Assembly: GCF_001591505.1 (NCBI RefSeq)
Contig: NZ_BCVA01000010.1
Span: 62,001 to 126,000, forward strand
Source of the DNA: Neobacillus niacini NBRC 15566
GTDB lineage: Bacteria; Bacillota; Bacilli; Bacillales; Cytobacillaceae
Reading direction: 5' to 3'
Length of the DNA stretch: 64,000 nt
This document shows, piece after piece, positions 1 through 8,103 of the stretch. The notes beneath the pieces were generated by a model. The model was not told the DNA's origin. It saw nothing but the letters and a program-made list of their open reading frames with translations, and did no database searches. Position 1 is the first letter of the stretch; the number at the start of each line of letters is the position of its first letter. The position numbers and the translations under genes were made by a program.

Positions 1-530
1 TTGCCAATGACATTTCGGATAAAGATAATCGTTTCACCCTTCGGCAAAACCGTATAGCTTAAATCTATGATTGTATCTCCAATTCCAGATTGGATGTTAA
101 TGTCATTCCATTCATAAACACTGCTTGGTGTTTTTTGTTGTCCGAAAAATATATTTTCAAAGAGCGGCTTTGTCTTGATCAGCGTCTCTTTTTGCTGAGC
201 CTGCTCGGATTCTTTGATATCTAATGTAATTTTATTTGGATTTTTTTTAGAGCTAGAATATTGAATGATAAAATGAAGGAGAATCGCCAGCAATAAAAAT
301 CTAAAGGTCATCATGCTAAACACACTAATTAAAAGGAAAATGATTCCTGCTAGGAAAAGAACCTTACCACTCTTCTTCCCCGCTTTTCTTCTTCCTATAT
401 AAATGAGTCCGCCAGAAAATATAAGAGAGAAAATTAGACCACTGTTAAAAAATAGAATTTCTAGCAGCAGTACGACAACCCCCATAACGACCAGCCATCC
501 CGTATAATCATTTTTTGCATTTTTTAACAT
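1..530 (-). CDS. liaF: LiaF-like membrane protein, 5' part only (runs off the left edge)
   Basis: Reading the minus strand from an ATG at 530 gives an open frame of 176 codons that reaches the window edge. It begins MLKNAKNDYTGWLVVMG, has about three hydrophobic segments in the first 90 residues, and then a soluble part containing VLPKGETIIFIRNVIG, which resembles the conserved core of LiaF. A GGGAGGG ribosome binding site lies about 10 bases upstream. LiaF is known as the membrane inhibitor of the LiaRS two-component system, which answers lipid II cycle stress. The PspA-like and LiaI-like genes directly upstream support the call. The C-terminus and any liaS/liaR genes are outside the window. 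Confidence 0.8.
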   Translation of the reverse strand, partial: MLKNAKNDYTGWLVVMGVVVLLLEILFFNSGLIFSLIFSGGLIYIGRRKAGKKSGKVLFLAGIIFLLISVFSMMTFRFLLLAILLHFIIQYSSSKKNPNKITLDIKESEQAQQKETLIKTKPLFENIFFGQQKTPSSVYEWNDINIQSGIGDTIIDLSYTVLPKGETIIFIRNVIG

Positions 531-622
531 TTGGCCTATCCCTCCCTTGTTGGTTTTCGTATCCATGATATGGCCAAAAAGGTGCAATGGCTGCACCTTT
601 ATAGAATACCATGTTTTGGTTA

Positions 623-1267
623 TTAAATGGACTTGCTTTCTTCTAATTTCATTTCTTTTTCCAATTGTGCAATTCTAGCGTCAATGGTATCACGGTAATA
701 TTCACTTTTTACTTGATGATCTAAACGATCTAAGTAAGTATCAATTTCTTGAAAACGTGTGTTTGTATTGTTAGATGTCAGGTTTGAGTCCAAAACTTGA
801 TTCATACGATGATTGGCACGGGTTACATTTTCACGACCCATCAATTCCAATCGTCGGATTTGCATATCTTTTAATTTATGTTTCATTTCCTCATATTTTC
901 TTTCTAATTCACCTAGCTGACTTTTTACTTGTTCTAGTGAATTAGAAAGTCGTTCAACACGGCTTGAGTATTGCTGATGTTCTGCTGCCGCAAACTCATA
1001 CAGCTCGGTTTCACCCGCTTTAGAAGCGATTTGGGCCTGATACTTTCTTTTCTCTGCCAATTCTACAGCTTGAGAATATTCTCTTGTAAATTCATCTTTT
1101 AGTGCATATTGGCGTTCGACAAGTTTCCTTACCTTTTCAGTTTCTTGCTCACATTGACGAAGATATTGGTTCAGAAGCGCAATTGGATTTTTCTTTTCTT
1201 TTTGGTCAACAGCAGCATGTAAATCTGCCATAATCGTATCTTTAATTCGTGTTAATAGGTTCGTCAT
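623..1267 (-). CDS. liaH: LiaH/PspA/IM30 family phage-shock protein
   Basis: This 214-residue protein is almost entirely charged coiled coil with no signal peptide or membrane span, and begins MTNLLTRIKDTIMADLHAAV as PspA/IM30 proteins do. PspA relatives assemble into large rings or rods on the inner face of the membrane and protect it when cell-wall antibiotics or membrane damage act. The gene is preceded by AGGAGAG and starts 16 bases after the liaI stop, so the two are almost certainly co-transcribed, with liaF following. LiaH is the main output of LiaRS in Bacillus subtilis. Assignment to LiaH rather than the second PspA paralogue rests on the gene order. Confidence 0.88.
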   Translation of the reverse strand: MTNLLTRIKDTIMADLHAAVDQKEKKNPIALLNQYLRQCEQETEKVRKLVERQYALKDEFTREYSQAVELAEKRKYQAQIASKAGETELYEFAAAEHQQYSSRVERLSNSLEQVKSQLGELERKYEEMKHKLKDMQIRRLELMGRENVTRANHRMNQVLDSNLTSNNTNTRFQEIDTYLDRLDHQVKSEYYRDTIDARIAQLEKEMKLEESKSI

Positions 1268-1283
1268 ATTTTATCTCTCCTAA

Positions 1284-1631
1284 TTAGTTTTTGTTTAGTT
1301 CATTCCATTGCTTTTCAAAATTTATAAATGGATCATGATCCTCTTTTACCACCGTATTTTTGCTTTTACTCCAGTTTTTGTAAACAAGATAAAGTACATA
1401 TGCAGCAACAACACCAATAATAGCAGGAGCATTATGAATGGAAGCCATTAGGACAAAGAATCCGATAATCCCAAGAACAATCTTGCTTCCCGTCGAATCA
1501 GCCTTTAAAAATTGCTTGAAGATGAAGTATAGGATCCCAAGACCAACTAGTAACCCTACCAGCGGACCAATAGTTGATAGTAAGATGATCGCTGCAATTC
1601 CTCCAACTAAAAGTAAACCAAATTTTTTCAT
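1284..1631 (-). CDS. liaI: LiaI-like small membrane protein
   Basis: The 115-residue product has a glycine-rich hydrophobic N-terminus (residues about 4-40), a second hydrophobic stretch (about 52-87) and a charged soluble tail ending FEKQWNELNKN. LiaI is the membrane anchor that recruits LiaH to the membrane in Bacillus. The size, topology and position immediately upstream of liaH match. A strong AAAGGAGGAAT ribosome binding site precedes the ATG at 1631. It is the first gene of the operon, so the regulated promoter should lie between 1632 and about 1735. Sequence similarity to LiaI is weak by eye, so the name depends on context. Confidence 0.7.
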   Translation of the reverse strand: MKKFGLLLVGGIAAIILLSTIGPLVGLLVGLGILYFIFKQFLKADSTGSKIVLGIIGFFVLMASIHNAPAIIGVVAAYVLYLVYKNWSKSKNTVVKEDHDPFINFEKQWNELNKN

Positions 1632-1710
1632 TTTGTATTCCTCCTTTCTTTATCTTGATTTCATCTTACCTCTATTCCAAATTTCTCATAACGAACCAGC
1701 GCTTTATTTT

Positions 1711-1730
1711 CATCTCGGTCTTGAGACGTA
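1711..1730 (-). promoter_or_regulatory. candidate LiaR-type operator upstream of liaI
   Basis: About 85 bases upstream of the liaI start there is a short inverted repeat, TCTC (1713-1716) and GAGA (1723-1726) around a 6-base spacer. LiaR binds an inverted repeat upstream of liaI in Bacillus, so position and form fit. I could not match it to a consensus letter by letter and no clear -35/-10 pair is visible, as expected for a weak activated promoter. Confidence 0.3.
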
Positions 1731-1732
1731 GA

Positions 1733-1764
1733 AAGGGTCAGTCCCCTTTCAGGAACTGACCCTT
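1733..1764 (-). terminator. terminator after the LysM-CAP gene
   Basis: The arms AAGGGTCAGT (1733-1742) and ACTGACCCTT (1755-1764) pair perfectly over 10 bases. The hairpin lies just after the stop of the minus-strand gene ending at 1772. The U-run is poor. Confidence 0.6.
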
Positions 1765-1771
1765 CCATTGA

Positions 1772-2386
1772 TTATTTTGAAATAAACATTTGTGTCCAAT
1801 AATGTCTTTGTGATCCGCCTTTTGCGTACCCAACACCTATATGCGTGTAATTTCCGCTTAGTATATTTGCACGGTGGCCCGGGCTGTTCATCCAAGCTCG
1901 AACAACTTCCTGTGCCGTTGTTTGCCCTGCAGCAATATTTTCGCCTGCCGAACGATAAGAAATCCCAAAATTCTTCATCATGGTAAATGGACTGCCGTAA
2001 GTCGGACTATCATGGCTGAAATAGTTTTTATCCCTCATGTCTATAGACTTATAACGCGCCACTCTTGAAAGTTCCCAATCTGGAGTTAGGGCTCTCAATC
2101 CATTTTTTGCTCGTTCTTGATTGGTTAATTGAACGACTTGGCTTTCAATGCTTTTCGTTGCATCATAATTAGGAATGGTAACTTTATTTCCTGGATAAAT
2201 CAGGTTTGGGTTCCTAAATTGGGGATTTGCAGAGATGATTTCAGATATCCCAACTTGGTAACGAACTGCGATTTTCCAAAGTGTATCCCCTGGCTGAACA
2301 GTATATATTTGCTGGGCAAAGGATACATTTGGAATGCTAATAAGTGATAGTAAAAACATCAAACTAAACCAAAATGATTTTTTCAT
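1772..2386 (-). CDS. secreted LysM-CAP domain protein (YkwD/SafA-like)
   Basis: The 204-residue protein has a signal peptide (residues 1-24, cleavage near SFAQQ), one LysM peptidoglycan-binding repeat (about 26-72, YTVQPGDTLWKIAVRYQVG) and a C-terminal CAP/SCP-PR1 domain (about 80-204) containing HDSPTYG and GENIAAG and ending in GHRANILSGNYTHIGVGYA. Proteins of this layout are exported and bind the cell wall or spore cortex; the function of the bacterial CAP domain is unsettled. B. subtilis has YkwD and other CAP proteins of this kind. It is monocistronic, with its own terminator and a GGAGGAGG ribosome binding site. Confidence 0.85.
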   Translation of the reverse strand: MKKSFWFSLMFLLSLISIPNVSFAQQIYTVQPGDTLWKIAVRYQVGISEIISANPQFRNPNLIYPGNKVTIPNYDATKSIESQVVQLTNQERAKNGLRALTPDWELSRVARYKSIDMRDKNYFSHDSPTYGSPFTMMKNFGISYRSAGENIAAGQTTAQEVVRAWMNSPGHRANILSGNYTHIGVGYAKGGSQRHYWTQMFISK

Positions 2387-2484
2387 TTTACGCCTCCTCC
2401 GATATATATATTTTTGATTTAAGGCTCAAAATATACAGATGGAAATAATATATTTTTTAACTGAATCTTTGTGGAGGAGAAATA

Positions 2485-2859
2485 GTGAGAGATATTTCAT
2501 GGATTACCTATGTGATGTTAGTTCTAGCTAGTTATCGATTAACCCATTTAATTGTTTTTGATAAAATTACCGAGTTTATACGCAGGCCTTTTATGAAGAA
2601 AGTGAAAGTAGAAACCAATCATGGAATTGAAACAAAGGAAGTACCAAAAGGCATGTTCGGTTATTTATTGAAATGTTATTGGTGCGCAGGAGTTTGGAGT
2701 GCCATATTTCTTGGAGGCGGATATTTACTATTTCCCCGGGTAACGTTTGTGATCATCTTGATTTTTTCCATTGCAGGAGGTCAATCCATCATTGAAACGT
2801 TTGTCGGAGTAAATATTAAGAAAGTCGATTATTATGCAGAATTAGAGAAGAAAAAATAA
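2485..2859 (+). CDS. DUF1360 family membrane protein
   Basis: The 124-residue product starts with GTG at 2485 after a GGAGGAG site. It has a hydrophobic N-terminus (about 6-24), a central KCYWCAGVW motif with two cysteines, and two further hydrophobic stretches (about 68-105), the pattern of the DUF1360 family (YngL-like in B. subtilis). These proteins are common in spore formers; their function is unknown. The gene ends 6 bases before a hairpin and is followed by a tiny membrane-protein gene on the same strand. Confidence 0.7.
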   Translation: MRDISWITYVMLVLASYRLTHLIVFDKITEFIRRPFMKKVKVETNHGIETKEVPKGMFGYLLKCYWCAGVWSAIFLGGGYLLFPRVTFVIILIFSIAGGQSIIETFVGVNIKKVDYYAELEKKK

Positions 2860-2864
2860 TACAG

Positions 2865-2905
2865 AAATCTCCCCCTTTCGCATAAACATTAGGAAAGGGG
2901 GGATT
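2865..2905 (+). terminator. hairpin between DUF1360 gene and the 46-residue gene; its 3' arm contains the next ribosome binding site
   Basis: AAATC-TCCCCCTTTC (2865-2879) pairs with GAAAGGGGGGATTT (from about 2893). The 3' arm includes the AGGAAAGGGGGGA sequence that should act as ribosome binding site for the ATG at 2909. There is little U-run. It may reduce read-through, control translation, or both. Confidence 0.5.
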
Positions 2906-2908
2906 TGA

Positions 2909-3049
2909 ATGGCTGCATGGTGGGTAACTACCATTGGTTTTATCATTTGTCTTGGTTTAGTTGGGGGTACAATGGTTTACTTTTTAAGAGGAACGCTTAA
3001 CTCCGAAGACTCCACCCGTGTTGACCCGATTAAAAAAGAAACGGACTAA
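2909..3049 (+). CDS. 46-residue single-span membrane protein, unknown
   Basis: ATG at 2909 opens 46 codons: MAAWWVTTIGFIICLGLV, then GGTMVYFLRGTL and a hydrophilic tail ending DPIKKETD. One membrane span (about 5-27) is followed by a charged cytoplasmic or external tail. A purine-rich site (AGGAAAGGGG) lies upstream and a good terminator directly downstream, which supports a real short gene. I do not recognise the family. The ribosome binding site sits inside a hairpin with the end of the upstream gene. Confidence 0.65.
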   Translation: MAAWWVTTIGFIICLGLVGGTMVYFLRGTLNSEDSTRVDPIKKETD

Positions 3050-3067
3050 TCTTGTAAAATAACGTTT

Positions 3068-3095
3068 AGAACCCTGGAATTCAGGGTTCTTTCTT
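3068..3095 (+). terminator. intrinsic terminator
   Basis: AGAACCCTG (3068-3076) and CAGGGTTCT (3082-3090) form a 9-bp stem followed by TTCTTTAT. It ends the transcript of the DUF1360 and 46-residue genes. Confidence 0.75.
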
Positions 3096-3249
3096 TATAT
3101 TGATGTCTCCATGTATGGCTGAAATGCGGACAGGCTCTTTTCGTCAATCAAATCTATTTTCAAATAATATTTTTTTATAAATTATCGTTACATGATATCA
3201 ACAAAGTTGGAAAAATTAATCATATGAATACAGTACTGGAGGAAGACAT

Positions 3250-4782
3250 ATGAGTTCATCAGAAAGTACCCACCATTTCCCTAGAACCTATTGGCGTGAA
3301 ATAGAGTTGCCAACGTTTGAAACCTTGAATGAGGATACTACAGTTGACGTTGCCATTGTTGGTGCAGGTATAACAGGTATTACTGCTGCTTATTTGCTTG
3401 CAAAAGAAGGTGTAAAGGTCGCCATTATTGAAGCGGGCGGAGTGTTAAACGGAACAACAGGACATACCACCGCAAAGCTGACTGCTCAACATGGATTGAT
3501 ATACGATGAATTAATCAGCCATTTTGGCGAGGAAAAGGCTAAGTTATATTTCGAATCCGCATCAAATGCGATTAAATTTGTTGAGAATACCTCGAACGAA
3601 AAAGGAATCGATTGTGATTTTAGCAAACAAGATGCTTTTGTTTATGCAACCACTGATCAGTATGATAGGAAACTTGAAACCGAAATGTCTGCCTATCAAA
3701 GGCTCGGAATTGATGGTGACCTGGTAGGCAATATTCCATTTGATATTCAAATAAAATCTGCACTATTAATGCGTAATCAGGCACAATATCATCCACTTAA
3801 ATTTTTAAAAGGGCTGTTAGAAGAGGCGATCAAAGCTGGGTGTAAGGTTTATGAAAATTCAGTTGCAGCTGGGATTGAAGATGTTGAAACTGCCCAGCCA
3901 AAGGTTAAGATAAAGGGCGGGCCTAAAGTGGCATGTAAACAAGTGATCATTGCCTCCCATTTCCCATTTTATGATAAACCAGGCCTTTATTTTGCAAGAA
4001 TGTACGCGGAAAGATCTTACGCCATCGGGATTAAAACCAATCAGGAATATCCTGGCGGAATGTATATCAGTGCTGATAGTCCGTCACGTTCCATTCGCTA
4101 TACACCAATTGATGGAGGGAATCTTCTTATTCTTGGAGGCGAAAATCATAAAACAGGTCAGGGTGTTGATACGCTTAGCCACTATGTTGCACTAGAGTCG
4201 TTTGCAAAAGATGTGTTCGACCTTTCTGAGTATCACTACCGCTGGTCTGCACAGGATTTGGTAACACTGGACAAGGTGCCTTATATTGGTCCGCTAACAC
4301 AAGACAAAGAGCATATCTTAGTGGCAACCGGCTATAAAAAGTGGGGAATGACTACAGGTATTCTTGCTGCCCATCTTCTTACTGATTATGTTTTAAACCG
4401 TGAAAATCCATATAAGGAATTATATTCTCCATCTCGTTTTGACGCGGACCCGGATATTAAGTCGATTATTTCAACCAATGCGGATGTGGCGAAGCATTTA
4501 ATTAAAGGAAAACTTGAGTTTGTGCCAAAGGACCCTGGGGATTTAGTTAATGGAGAAGGTTCTGTTGTCATGCACAATGGACAACGTGCTGGCGCATATA
4601 AGGATGAAAACGGAAAGCTTTACATTGTGGATACGACTTGTACACATTTAGGCTGTGAATGTGAATGGAACCGTGCAGAAAAATCATGGGATTGCCCATG
4701 TCACGGCTCGCGGTTTGCATATAATGGAGAAGTCATTGAAGGACCAGCGAAAAAGGCATTAAAGAATGTTGGCGGAGTATAA
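3250..4782 (+). CDS. FAD-dependent oxidoreductase with C-terminal Rieske domain (YhfW-like)
   Basis: This 510-residue protein fuses a DAO-type FAD oxidoreductase to a Rieske [2Fe-2S] domain. The dinucleotide motif VAIVGAGITGITAAYLLA is at about residues 30-48. A Rieske pair follows at the end, CTHLGC (about 464-469) and CPCHGS (about 482-487), with both Cys and both His ligands present. The length matches B. subtilis YhfW (about 509). The substrate is unknown; amino acids or their derivatives are likely for the FAD part, with the cluster passing electrons to an unidentified acceptor. A clear GGAGGAAGACAT site precedes the ATG. It is monocistronic with a downstream terminator shared with a convergent gene. 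Confidence 0.88.
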   Translation: MSSSESTHHFPRTYWREIELPTFETLNEDTTVDVAIVGAGITGITAAYLLAKEGVKVAIIEAGGVLNGTTGHTTAKLTAQHGLIYDELISHFGEEKAKLYFESASNAIKFVENTSNEKGIDCDFSKQDAFVYATTDQYDRKLETEMSAYQRLGIDGDLVGNIPFDIQIKSALLMRNQAQYHPLKFLKGLLEEAIKAGCKVYENSVAAGIEDVETAQPKVKIKGGPKVACKQVIIASHFPFYDKPGLYFARMYAERSYAIGIKTNQEYPGGMYISADSPSRSIRYTPIDGGNLLILGGENHKTGQGVDTLSHYVALESFAKDVFDLSEYHYRWSAQDLVTLDKVPYIGPLTQDKEHILVATGYKKWGMTTGILAAHLLTDYVLNRENPYKELYSPSRFDADPDIKSIISTNADVAKHLIKGKLEFVPKDPGDLVNGEGSVVMHNGQRAGAYKDENGKLYIVDTTCTHLGCECEWNRAEKSWDCPCHGSRFAYNGEVIEGPAKKALKNVGGV

Positions 4783-4806
4783 TGCCGTAAATTCATAAAA
4801 ATGAAA

Positions 4807-4836
4807 CGCCTCCCTAAACAGGAGGCGCTTTCTTTA
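4807..4836 (+). terminator. terminator after the yhfW-like gene
   Basis: CGCCTCC (4807-4813) and GGAGGCG (4821-4827) form the stem, followed by CTTTCTTTATTT. It lies between convergent genes and could serve both. Confidence 0.75.
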
Positions 4837-4968
4837 TTTGCCATGTGGACGGTTGCGTTTTAGTTTTTCTCCCGTTTCAAATTCAACGAGTTCTTCAGGC
4901 GTTCTCATTGCCTTTTTACGATTATTATTTCGCTGGGCATTGGCGTTACCGAGCTTTTGTCTACCCAT
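4834..4968 (-). CDS. 44-residue basic protein, unknown (possible small spore protein)
   Basis: The minus strand carries ATG at 4968 with an excellent AAGGAGATGAT site and 44 codons, starting MGRQKLGNANAQRNNN and ending KLKRNRPHGK. It is rich in Lys, Arg, Asn and Gln, lacks Cys and hydrophobic segments, and includes a TPEELVEFETGEKL stretch. Size and composition resemble the many tiny spore-core proteins of Bacillus, but I cannot place it in a named Ssp family. It is convergent with the yhfW-like gene and its stop overlaps that gene's terminator region. Confidence 0.7.
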   Translation of the reverse strand: MGRQKLGNANAQRNNNRKKAMRTPEELVEFETGEKLKRNRPHGK

Positions 4969-5021
4969 ACTATCATCTCCTTTTTAGAGAATACATATAG
5001 TATGAGTGAAAATAATTGAAG

Positions 5022-6491
5022 TTATTCTCCCCTAAGAACTGGTGCTTTACGGAACTTTGTTAATTGTTCAAACGCAAAAGCGGCTTCAATCAAGATAGGC
5101 TCACTATAGGCGCTTCCGGCAAAAGTAATTCCAACAGGTTCTCCGATAGATGTATAACCAGCAGGTACTGCAATGGTCGGATAACCAGCCTTCGCACTAA
5201 TGTGTGAGGCCTCTTCACTAGGAAACAGAATTACGTCTAATTGATACTTCTCGAGCGCATAATCAATTCCTTGTTTGGTGGAATGATAAAAATCAAATTC
5301 CAACGAATTTACATAATCTGCTTCCGTTAAAGAACCACTAGTTGCATTGGATTGAATTAGGACCTCCTGTCCATACTTAAGCATTGTTTCTTCATTTTCC
5401 TTATTAAATTGAATTAAATCATTCAATGTTCTAATGGGTATAGATGGATGAAGTCCGTTTAAATATGCGTTTAAGTCTGGTTTAAATTCATAGGTTAATA
5501 CGTCATACCGCCATTTTGCATTCGCAGATGGAAAGTCGATATGTTCAATAATCTCCGCACCAGCTGCCTCTAAAACAGCAACTGCGTCATGGAAAATCTT
5601 TAGCGTCTCTTCACTTAAATGTTCAGTGAATCCATCTAAGGCAATGCCAATCCGTTTTCCCTTGAGTCCGTCTTTACGTAAATGTTCGGTAAAGTCCTTC
5701 TCAGCTAGTGGATTTGTTTTCGTTATTGGATCTTCTTCATCTTTTCCTTTCAATGCATTCAAGAGAATGGCCGCATCTCTAACAGTCCTTGTCATTGGTC
5801 CCGCTGTATCCTGTGTATGAGCAATTGGTATAATACCTCTTCTACTGATTAAACCGACTGTTGGTTTGATACCGACTAATGAATTTTGGCAGGAGGGATT
5901 CAAAATGGATCCAGACGTTTCTGTTCCTATCGCTGCAGCCGCTAAATTCGCAGCAATAGCCGCACCAGAACCAGAACTTGAGCCGCCGACATCAAATTGT
6001 CCAGGTCCATAAGGATTTAATACTTGACCGCCACGGGAGCTATACCCGCTTTTCATGCCATAGGCCATAAAGTTTGCCCATTCCGTCATATTCGTTTTCC
6101 CAAGAATGACTGCTCCTGCGGCACGAAGCTGTTCTGCCACATGAGAATCTCTTAACGCAATGGAATCCTTTAAAGCCAAAGACCCAGCGCTGGTATGCAT
6201 TTTATCAGCAGTATCAATATTGTCTTTTATCAAAATGGGAATACCGTGCAACGCACTGCGCGGCCCCGTTTCCTTCCGTTCAGCATCAAGTGCAGAGGCA
6301 ATATGCAGCGCATCTGGGTTGACCTCAAGGATTGAGTGGATACTTTTATCATAAACAGAAATTCTATGTAGATACATCAACACAAGTTCTTTGGATGTTA
6401 GCTCTCCGCTAGACATTTTTTCCTGCATTTGGGTGATGGTCGCTTCCTCAATCCAATGATCGAGATATTTATTTAATTTTTCACTTTCCAT
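5022..6491 (-). CDS. amidase (amidase signature family)
   Basis: The 489-residue product has the amidase signature: the catalytic Lys in GIPILIKDNIDT, the glycine-serine loop GGSSSGSGAAIAAN, and GTETSGSILNPS with the nucleophile Ser. These give the Ser-cisSer-Lys triad. Family members hydrolyse carboxamides; GatA is related, but this gene stands apart from gatC/gatB and is more likely a catabolic amidase of unknown substrate. The frame is open further upstream, but MESEKLNKYL at 6491 has the GGGAGGGG site and was chosen; upstream residues fall inside the yfmL terminator region. It is cytoplasmic, with no signal peptide. Confidence 0.85.
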   Translation of the reverse strand: MESEKLNKYLDHWIEEATITQMQEKMSSGELTSKELVLMYLHRISVYDKSIHSILEVNPDALHIASALDAERKETGPRSALHGIPILIKDNIDTADKMHTSAGSLALKDSIALRDSHVAEQLRAAGAVILGKTNMTEWANFMAYGMKSGYSSRGGQVLNPYGPGQFDVGGSSSGSGAAIAANLAAAAIGTETSGSILNPSCQNSLVGIKPTVGLISRRGIIPIAHTQDTAGPMTRTVRDAAILLNALKGKDEEDPITKTNPLAEKDFTEHLRKDGLKGKRIGIALDGFTEHLSEETLKIFHDAVAVLEAAGAEIIEHIDFPSANAKWRYDVLTYEFKPDLNAYLNGLHPSIPIRTLNDLIQFNKENEETMLKYGQEVLIQSNATSGSLTEADYVNSLEFDFYHSTKQGIDYALEKYQLDVILFPSEEASHISAKAGYPTIAVPAGYTSIGEPVGITFAGSAYSEPILIEAAFAFEQLTKFRKAPVLRGE

Positions 6492-6546
6492 TTTTTCCCC
6501 TCCCGTTGATAAAATTCTATAAGAAAATGGGTATTCCTGCAATAAT

Positions 6547-6577
6547 AAAAGACAGCAGGAAAGTCCCACTGTCTTTG
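6547..6577 (-). terminator. terminator after yfmL
   Basis: On the minus strand AAAGACAG and CTGTCTTTT pair around a 13-base centre and are followed by a U-rich tail. It separates yfmL from the amidase gene. Confidence 0.65.
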
Positions 6578-6578
6578 T

Positions 6579-7715
6579 TTAACGCCGTACTTTTTGTTCG
6601 GGCTCAGCAATTTGCCCTTTATAAAAAATCCTCTTATTTGGAGTGACGTTAAGTTCTTGACAATACTTTTTTAATTCTCTCTCTTCTCTTTCGGTTACTA
6701 ATGAAATAACGGTGCCATTTGCTCCCATTCTTCCTGTTCTGCCAGCTCTGTGAACGTACTGAGCAATATCCCTAGGGAAATCGACATGGACAACATGAGT
6801 GACTCCTTGAATATCCAATCCCCTTGCAGCGACATCCGTAGCAATCAGCATTTTTGTTTTGCCATCACGGAAAGCCTTGAGCTCCGCCTGCCGTTCTAAT
6901 TTCTTCATATCACTATGTAGAATTCCTGTTGATAACTCTTTGAAATTGAACTTTTCTTTAAAAACTTGGATTTCCCCAATATCATTAATAAATGCTAAGG
7001 CTTTGATATGATCTAACCGCACAATTTTTTCAAGAAGCTTAATCTTATCTCTAGGCTCGGCAGTAAAATAGATATGCTCAACCTCTCCAGAGGACGCCAG
7101 CTCATCCTTTTCTATTCGAAGTATTTCGGGCTCCTTCGTTATTTCCTTTGCCAATTTCTCCGTTCCAGCTTTCATCGTTGCTGAGAACAACACAACTTGT
7201 CGGTCGCCCATCGTCGATTTGACAATATTTTGGACTGTGTTTAAATGCTCAGGAATTAAAAGCTGATCTCCCTCATCTAAGACTACCAGCTTCACTTCGT
7301 GCATCTTTACTTTTTTCTGTTTGATCAGTTCAAATAATCGGCCTGGTGTCGCAAAAATAACATGAGGGCGCTTTTTTAACTTTTCGAGTTGACGTTTTAC
7401 GTTGGCTCCGCCAATGATGGATGTGCCTCTAATCGCACTTCCTTCGGACCACTTTTGAAATTCTTGATAAACCTGCATAACCAATTCCTGTGATGACGCT
7501 AAAACTACAGCTTGTAATGATTGTGAATTAGGTTCAACTTTATTTAATAATGGTAATAAATAAGCAAGTGTCTTACCCGTACCAGTTGGCGATTCTGCAA
7601 TTACATCTTTTCCATTAAGAATCAGAGGAATGGCTGTATCCTGAATGGAAGTAGGTTGTTGAAATCCTGATTTTTCCCAGTTTTCCTGTAAAAAAGGGCT
7701 TAAGGTATTTAACAT
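6579..7715 (-). CDS. yfmL: DEAD-box RNA helicase, YfmL-like
   Basis: This 378-residue helicase has two RecA-like domains with little extra sequence. Motif I is SPTGTGKT, motif Ia is near VVLASSQELVMQ, motif II is DEGD rather than DEAD, motif III is SAT, and motif VI is HRAGRTGR. The Q motif GFQQPTSIQ is present. Size and the DEGD variant fit B. subtilis YfmL, a helicase linked to 50S ribosome assembly and cold growth. It is a single gene with a terminator after it. The protein is soluble and lacks a C-terminal RNA-binding tail. Confidence 0.85.
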   Translation of the reverse strand: MLNTLSPFLQENWEKSGFQQPTSIQDTAIPLILNGKDVIAESPTGTGKTLAYLLPLLNKVEPNSQSLQAVVLASSQELVMQVYQEFQKWSEGSAIRGTSIIGGANVKRQLEKLKKRPHVIFATPGRLFELIKQKKVKMHEVKLVVLDEGDQLLIPEHLNTVQNIVKSTMGDRQVVLFSATMKAGTEKLAKEITKEPEILRIEKDELASSGEVEHIYFTAEPRDKIKLLEKIVRLDHIKALAFINDIGEIQVFKEKFNFKELSTGILHSDMKKLERQAELKAFRDGKTKMLIATDVAARGLDIQGVTHVVHVDFPRDIAQYVHRAGRTGRMGANGTVISLVTEREERELKKYCQELNVTPNKRIFYKGQIAEPEQKVRR

Positions 7716-7802
7716 ATTGGACTCCTTTATCTATCTCATTTCTTCATATTATATCCACACATGACTTTGATACTATCCTATTTACTAAATTGTGTCCATA
7801 AA

Positions 7803-7832
7803 AAACCCATTCCTAAGACACGGAATGGGTCA
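7803..7832 (-). terminator. terminator after the HMA gene
   Basis: ACCCATTCC (7805-7813) pairs with GGAATGGGT (7822-7830). Read on the minus strand it is followed by TTTTTTAT, a classic intrinsic terminator. Confidence 0.85.
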
Positions 7833-7848
7833 TGTTTCAATTCATCTA

Positions 7849-8058
7849 TTAATCAAATGTTCGGATAGCCAATTTATGAATGGTTGAGTTTATTTCTTCA
7901 GATTCTATAATTGCTTCATTATAGTTAATTTCAATTTTTCCACTTCCAGCTAATATCTTTACCTTTTCAATCCCGTTATATCTTTTTATTTTCCTTTTTA
8001 TTTTTCCAATACATCCCGAACAGGCAACATCATTTAGAGATAACTGAATTATACTCAC
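7849..8058 (-). CDS. heavy-metal-associated (HMA) domain protein, CopZ-like
   Basis: The 69-residue protein is a single ferredoxin-like HMA fold. The metal site is ACSGCIGKIKRKI near the N-terminus with the CxxC pair, followed by the typical EKVKILAGSGKIEINYNE strand pattern. HMA domains of this type bind Cu(I) and pass it to ATPases or other partners. It starts 45 bases after the DUF2249 gene on the same strand, so the two probably form one transcript from the FNR-like promoter near 8.4 kb. It lies next to copC/copD-like genes, which are divergent. Confidence 0.75.
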   Translation of the reverse strand: MSIIQLSLNDVACSGCIGKIKRKIKRYNGIEKVKILAGSGKIEINYNEAIIESEEINSTIHKLAIRTFD

Positions 8059-8103
8059 TTTGAATATCCCCTTTCTAAAATGGCAATTCTAACAGTATAT
8101 TAG

